Source of the DNA: Myxococcales bacterium
GTDB taxonomy: Bacteria > Myxococcota_A > UBA796 > GCA-2862545
DNA length: 37,010 bases
Direction: 5' to 3'
NCBI GenBank assembly: GCA_019634415.1
Contig: JAHQVJ010000135.1
Span: 1-37,010, forward strand
Below the pieces are notes generated by a model. That model was not told the origin of the DNA. It saw nothing but the letters and a program-made list of their open reading frames with translations, and made no database searches. This document shows, one piece after another, positions 32,869 through 37,010 of this stretch (positions are counted from its first letter, which is position 1; each line of letters begins with the position of its first letter). Both the position numbers and the translations under genes were made by a program.

Positions 32869-35076
32869 ATGTCCGATGCGATCCACACCTGCCCGATGCA
32901 CCCCGAGGTTCAGAACGAGGGCCCCGGTGACTGCCCCTCCTGCGGCATGGGCCTGGAGCCTGCCGAGCTAGGGCCCGTCTCCACCACCGAGTGGACCTGC
33001 CCCATGCACCCCGAGGTGGTGCAGGACGGCCCAGGCGACTGCCCGAAGTGCGGCATGGCGCTGGAGCCCTCCACGGTGTCGCTCGACGAGCCCGACAACC
33101 CCGAGCTGGCCGACATGACGCGTCGCTTCTGGGTGGCGGCGGCGCTGTCGGTGCCGCTGGTGGCGCTGGCCATGGGGCGCATGGGCACCGAGTCGAGTGC
33201 CGTGTGGTCGTGGGTGGAGCTGGCGCTGGCGACGCCGGTGTGCCTGTGGGCGGGCTGGCCCTTCCTGGTGCGGGGCGTGCGCTCGGTGCAGCACCGCAGC
33301 CCGAACATGTTCACGCTGATCGGCCTGGGCGTGACGGTGGCCTACGTCTACAGCCTGGTGGCCACGGTGGTGCCGGAGGTCTTCCCGCCGGCCTTCCGCT
33401 CGGCGTCCGGCGAGGTGGCGGTGTACTTCGAGGCCGCCGCGGTGATCGTCACCCTGGTGCTGCTGGGACAGGTGCTGGAGCTGCGAGCGCGCCAGCAGAC
33501 GGGCACGGCCCTGCGGGCGCTGCTGCAGCTCGCCCCCTCCACCGCGCGTCGCATCGACGACGACGGCAGCGAGGCAGACGTGCCCATGTGCCACCTGCGG
33601 GTGGGGGACCGGCTGCGGGTGCGGCCTGGCGAGAAGGTGCCGGTGGACGGGGTGGTGATCGAGGGCAGCAGCCACGTCGACGAGTCCATGGTGTCGGGCG
33701 AGCCGGTGCCGGTGGCCAAGGAGCCTGGAAGCGACGTCATCGGCGCCACCGTCAACGGCACGGGCAGCCTGGTGGTGCGCGCCGAGCGCTTGGGCGACGA
33801 CTCGCTGCTGTCGCGCATCGTGGCGCAGGTGGCCGAGGCGCAGCGCAGCCGGGCGCCCATCCAGCGGCTGGCGGACTCGGTGGCGGGGGTCTTCGTGCCC
33901 GCGGTGATGGTCAGCGCCGTGCTCACCTTCGCGGCATGGGCGGTGTGGGGGCCCGAGCCTGCGCTGGCCTTCGCCCTCGTGAACGCGGTGGCGGTGCTGA
34001 TCATCGCGTGCCCCTGCGCGCTGGGGCTGGCCACGCCGATGTCGATCATGGTGGCCACGGGCAAGGGGGCGCAGGTCGGCGTGCTGTTTCGCAACGCCGA
34101 GGCCATCGAGCGGCTGCGCCAGGTGGACACGCTGGTGGTGGACAAGACGGGCACGCTGACCGAGGGCAAGCCAACGCTGGTCACGGTGCAGCCCATGGAG
34201 GGCACCGAGGAGGCGCTGCTCGCCTGGGCCGCTGCCCTGGAGCGCGGTAGCGAGCACCCCATCGCGGCGGCGGTGGTGGCGGGGGCACAGGCCAGGAGCC
34301 TGGAGGTGCCCGACGTGTCGGGCTTCGAGTCGGTGACGGGCAAGGGTGTGCGCGGCGAGGTGGAGGGCCGCACCGTGGCGCTGGGCAACGCGGCGATGAT
34401 GCAGGAGGTGGGCGCGGACCCGGCGCCGCTGGCTCAGGCCGCCCAGACCCTGCGCGAGCAAGGACAGACCGTGCTGTTCGCCGCACAGGGCGATCAGCTC
34501 GCGGGGCTGCTGGGGGTCGCCGACCCCGTTCGCGAGACCACCCGCGAGGCCCTGGAGGCGTTGCGGGCCGAGGGGGTGGCGGTGCACATGCTCACCGGCG
34601 ATGCCCAGGCCACGGCCGACGCCGTCGCGCGGCAGCTCGGAATCGCCCACGTGGTGGCGGGCGTGCTCCCCGCGGGCAAGCGGCAGGAGGTGATGCGGCT
34701 GCAGCAGCTGGGCCGCGTGGTGGCCATGGCGGGCGACGGGATCAACGACGCACCCGCGCTGGCCCAGGCCGACGTGGGGATCGCCATGGGCACGGGCACC
34801 GACGTGGCCATGGAGAGTGCCCACGTCACCTTGGTGCGCGGCGATCTGCGGGGCATCGTACGGGCGCGGCGGCTGTCGCGCCTCACCATGGCCAACATCC
34901 GTCAGAACCTGTTCTTCGCCTTCGCCTACAACACTGCGGGCGTGCCCATCGCAGCGGGCGTGCTCTATCCGGTGTTCGGGGTGCTCTTGAGCCCGATGCT
35001 GGCGGCGGCGGCCATGTCGGCCAGCTCGGTGTCGGTCATCGGAAATGCGCTGCGCCTGCGGCGAGCGAGGGTGTGA
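32869..35076 (+). CDS. copA: Copper-exporting P1B-type ATPase with two N-terminal heavy-metal-binding modules
   Basis: 735 residues. It pumps Cu(I) from the cytosol using ATP. The N-terminus carries two tandem CPMHP...CPxCGM modules (residues 8-27 and 44-63) instead of the usual HMA domain. The body holds the membrane CPC at 381-383 (IIACPCALGLATP), the phosphorylation motif DKTGTLTEG with Asp425, SGEPVPV, TGDAQ and GDGINDAPALAQADVGIAMG. The last helix, MSASSVSVIGNALRLRR, has the Met-Ser-Ser pattern of Cu(I) pumps (P1B-1). It is 7 bp downstream of csoR and shares its CsoR-controlled promoter. It is 2 bp upstream of the cytochrome gene. Confidence 0.96.
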   Translation: MSDAIHTCPMHPEVQNEGPGDCPSCGMGLEPAELGPVSTTEWTCPMHPEVVQDGPGDCPKCGMALEPSTVSLDEPDNPELADMTRRFWVAAALSVPLVALAMGRMGTESSAVWSWVELALATPVCLWAGWPFLVRGVRSVQHRSPNMFTLIGLGVTVAYVYSLVATVVPEVFPPAFRSASGEVAVYFEAAAVIVTLVLLGQVLELRARQQTGTALRALLQLAPSTARRIDDDGSEADVPMCHLRVGDRLRVRPGEKVPVDGVVIEGSSHVDESMVSGEPVPVAKEPGSDVIGATVNGTGSLVVRAERLGDDSLLSRIVAQVAEAQRSRAPIQRLADSVAGVFVPAVMVSAVLTFAAWAVWGPEPALAFALVNAVAVLIIACPCALGLATPMSIMVATGKGAQVGVLFRNAEAIERLRQVDTLVVDKTGTLTEGKPTLVTVQPMEGTEEALLAWAAALERGSEHPIAAAVVAGAQARSLEVPDVSGFESVTGKGVRGEVEGRTVALGNAAMMQEVGADPAPLAQAAQTLREQGQTVLFAAQGDQLAGLLGVADPVRETTREALEALRAEGVAVHMLTGDAQATADAVARQLGIAHVVAGVLPAGKRQEVMRLQQLGRVVAMAGDGINDAPALAQADVGIAMGTGTDVAMESAHVTLVRGDLRGIVRARRLSRLTMANIRQNLFFAFAYNTAGVPIAAGVLYPVFGVLLSPMLAAAAMSASSVSVIGNALRLRRARV

Positions 35077-35078
35077 CC

Positions 35079-37010
35079 ATGTGGATCTTGCTGATCGGAT
35101 GCTCGGGTGGTCCCACGACGGAGCCGGTGGACGATCCGGAGCCCACGCCACCGGTGCCCACCTCGGAGACGGGGCGGCCGGCACTCGGGCCCGGGGACGT
35201 GACGGTGCTCGTGACGCTGGACGGGCAGCCCGTGCAGGCGACGGTGACGGTGGGCGGCCAGCCCATGGCCCACACCACGGACGCCGACGGGCGGCTGGTG
35301 CTGCCGCTGCAGCGCAGTGGCGACGAGGTGGTGATCGCCTCGCACGACGATGCACGGATCCGGGCGGCGACGGTGAGCCCTGCCACCGAGCAGCTGACGG
35401 TGGCGCTCACGCGGTTCGATCTCAGCGACAACGAGTCCTATGTCTTCCAGGATCCGGGCGCGCCGGACGACCGCGACACCACGGCCCAGTGCGCCCACTG
35501 CCACGTCACGCTCAACGAGGCCTGGCACGCCTCGCCGCACCGCACGTCGGCCAGCAACGAGGTGGTGCACGACGTCTACGCGGGAGCGGCGGCGGCCTTC
35601 GACACCGAGCAGGCCTGCACGGAGGCGGGTGGCCAGTGGTGGACGGGGCTGCAGCCTGGCACGGGGGCAGCTGCACAGCGGTGCTACCTGGGCCACGGGG
35701 CGCTGCCGGATCTGAACGCGGACTGCGGCGAGGCCGCTCCCTGCGACGGCGTGGCCACGCAGACCGGCGGCTGCGCCGACTGCCATGCGCCGGGCATCGA
35801 CGGCGCGCTGGGTGGTCGCGATCTGCTCGAGGCCACCGGATTCGCCTACGACTACGGGGTGCACTGCGACGTCTGCCACAAGGTGGAGTCGCTGGACGTG
35901 GGGGCGGAGGCAGGGGTTGCAGGGTGGCTGCGGATCGTGCGGCCCTCAGAGGCGCCAACCATCGCGGGGCTTGCCGAGCAGCCCTTGCAGTTCGGGCCCT
36001 ACGACGACGTGCCCCACCCGCGCATGGGCAGTGTGCACCGCAGCTTCTTCCACGAGGCGGTGCTGTGCGGGGGCTGCCACGAGCTGCATCAGCCGGTGCT
36101 GGTGCCGGGACAGACCGCGGATCCGGTGCGCTGGCCCACCGGGCGGCTGCCGATCCACACCACCTTCTCGGAGTGGCTCGAGGGCCCGATCTCGCCACAG
36201 TCACCCTGCCAGAGCTGCCACATGCCGCCCGATCCAACGGTGGGGAACTCATCGGATCTGGGCAACGAGTTCGACGTGGAGCCCGGCCTGGTGGGGGGCT
36301 GGTACCGCCCGCCGGGGTCCGTGCGGGCCCACAGCTGGGTGGGGCCGCGCCAGCGCGACTCGGGCATGCTCGAGCTGGCGGTGGCGCTGGACCTCGAGGT
36401 GGAGGCCGGCAAGAGCGAGGTGCTGGCCCGGGTGACGGTGAGCAATGTCGGGGCAGGCCACGCCATCCCCACGGGTGAGCCCCTGCGCTCGCTGCTGGTG
36501 CTGGTGGAGGCGACGTGTGGCGGCGAGGCGCTGGAGCCGCTCTCGGGCGACGTGCTGCCTGGCTGGGCCGGTGCGCTGGACGAGCGGTCCAGCGCGGTGG
36601 ACTGGTCGGTGTGGCCGGGGGCCTCGGTGGGGGACCAGGTGGTGGTGGTGCGGCGGCCCGGCGGCTTTCGCGACTACCAGGGCCCGGGGGTGTTCGGCGA
36701 CGGCACCTTCGCGGCGGCCGACAAGGGGCTTCCGTTGGAGGTGTGGGCAGGGCGCTCCACGGTGGTGGGGGTGAGCGGCGATGCCGTGACCTTCGACGCG
36801 CCGCTGCCCGCGGGCGACGTGGCTTACCGGGTTGTCGCGTCGCGGCTGCCCAGCGACGGCGAAGGGGTGTCGGCTCGCGCGGGAGCGCCCGGGTTCGCCT
36901 ATGCGCGGGTGCTCGCCGACGCCGAGGGGCGGCCGATGGCGCCCCACCACCGCGCGGTGGACGTGGTGAGCGACAACCGGCTGATGCCGCAGCGCTCGGC
37001 CACCAGCGAG
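35079..37010 (+). CDS. Multiheme cytochrome c lipoprotein, 3' end beyond the window
   Basis: At least 644 residues with no stop before the window ends. MWILLIGC gives a very short leader with lipobox LIGC. Residues about 40-110 look like a small carboxypeptidase-regulatory-like beta domain (VTVLVTLDGQPVQATVTVGG). Five CxxCH heme motifs follow: 138-142 (CAHCH), 232-236 (CADCH), 263-267 (CDVCH), 330-334 (CGGCH) and 377-381 (CQSCH). The later VTVSNVGAGHAIPTGEPLRS is typical of c554-like multiheme proteins, where the motif follows the heme domain. It may carry electrons at the cell surface or act as an oxidoreductase. It starts 2 bp after copA, so it may share the copper-responsive promoter. Heme number could rise with the missing end. 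Confidence 0.9.
   Translation, partial: MWILLIGCSGGPTTEPVDDPEPTPPVPTSETGRPALGPGDVTVLVTLDGQPVQATVTVGGQPMAHTTDADGRLVLPLQRSGDEVVIASHDDARIRAATVSPATEQLTVALTRFDLSDNESYVFQDPGAPDDRDTTAQCAHCHVTLNEAWHASPHRTSASNEVVHDVYAGAAAAFDTEQACTEAGGQWWTGLQPGTGAAAQRCYLGHGALPDLNADCGEAAPCDGVATQTGGCADCHAPGIDGALGGRDLLEATGFAYDYGVHCDVCHKVESLDVGAEAGVAGWLRIVRPSEAPTIAGLAEQPLQFGPYDDVPHPRMGSVHRSFFHEAVLCGGCHELHQPVLVPGQTADPVRWPTGRLPIHTTFSEWLEGPISPQSPCQSCHMPPDPTVGNSSDLGNEFDVEPGLVGGWYRPPGSVRAHSWVGPRQRDSGMLELAVALDLEVEAGKSEVLARVTVSNVGAGHAIPTGEPLRSLLVLVEATCGGEALEPLSGDVLPGWAGALDERSSAVDWSVWPGASVGDQVVVVRRPGGFRDYQGPGVFGDGTFAAADKGLPLEVWAGRSTVVGVSGDAVTFDAPLPAGDVAYRVVASRLPSDGEGVSARAGAPGFAYARVLADAEGRPMAPHHRAVDVVSDNRLMPQRSATSE

Noticed and set aside
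32968..35355. 795-residue minus-strand ORF opposite copA
   Set aside because: Antisense shadow of copA, very rich in His and Arg, without family features.

Overview
The window looks like chromosomal DNA of a high-GC, Gram-negative bacterium, most likely a member of the Myxococcota. I infer this from the lipoprotein content, the paired DUF1592/DUF1588-type and DUF1552 genes, two exported caspase-fold proteins, an HDOD protein, an NtrC-type two-component system and GC-rich third codon positions. No rRNA, tRNA, CRISPR array, integrase or transposase was seen.

Layout. (1) 1-1038: an S23-type four-helix-bundle gene sits between two arrays of heptamer-derived tandem repeats. (2) 1039-8036: seven co-directional genes chained by overlaps, mostly of the ATGA/GTGA type: a DUF1592-family lipoprotein, a DUF1552 protein, two small lipoproteins, an ECF sigma factor, its probable anti-sigma factor, and an exported caspase-like protein with an EF-hand-like loop. 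(3) 8164-11894: a small lipoprotein, two unknown genes, leucine dehydrogenase preceded by a hairpin that buries its ribosome binding site, and an exported protein ending in a pilus/secretin N-terminal-type domain. (4) 11888-14591, minus strand: 2-hydroxyacid dehydrogenase, HDOD protein and AlkA-like DNA glycosylase. (5) 14592-17703: an inverted-repeat-rich divergent region, an unknown lipoprotein, a HEAT-like protein and an alpha/beta-hydrolase-like protein. (6) 17879-23024, minus strand: a thioesterase coupled to a large WD40-caspase protein, and an NHL/beta-propeller lipoprotein.

(7) 23025-37010 is the most coherent system. An NtrC-family regulator and its membrane histidine kinase lie divergent from a CusCBA-like copper/silver efflux operon. 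It is followed by csoR, a copper P-type ATPase with two N-terminal heavy-metal-binding modules, and a five-heme cytochrome lipoprotein cut by the window end. Three -24/-12 (sigma54) promoter-like sequences precede the kinase/regulator pair, the efflux operon and the propeller lipoprotein. The propeller promoter has two in-phase palindromes upstream. A textbook CsoR operator lies between the -35 and -10 of the csoR-copA promoter. The inferred picture is two-tier copper control: envelope stress through the sigma54 two-component system and cytosolic Cu(I) through CsoR. The RND pump itself carries an unusual insertion with two canonical EF-hand loops.
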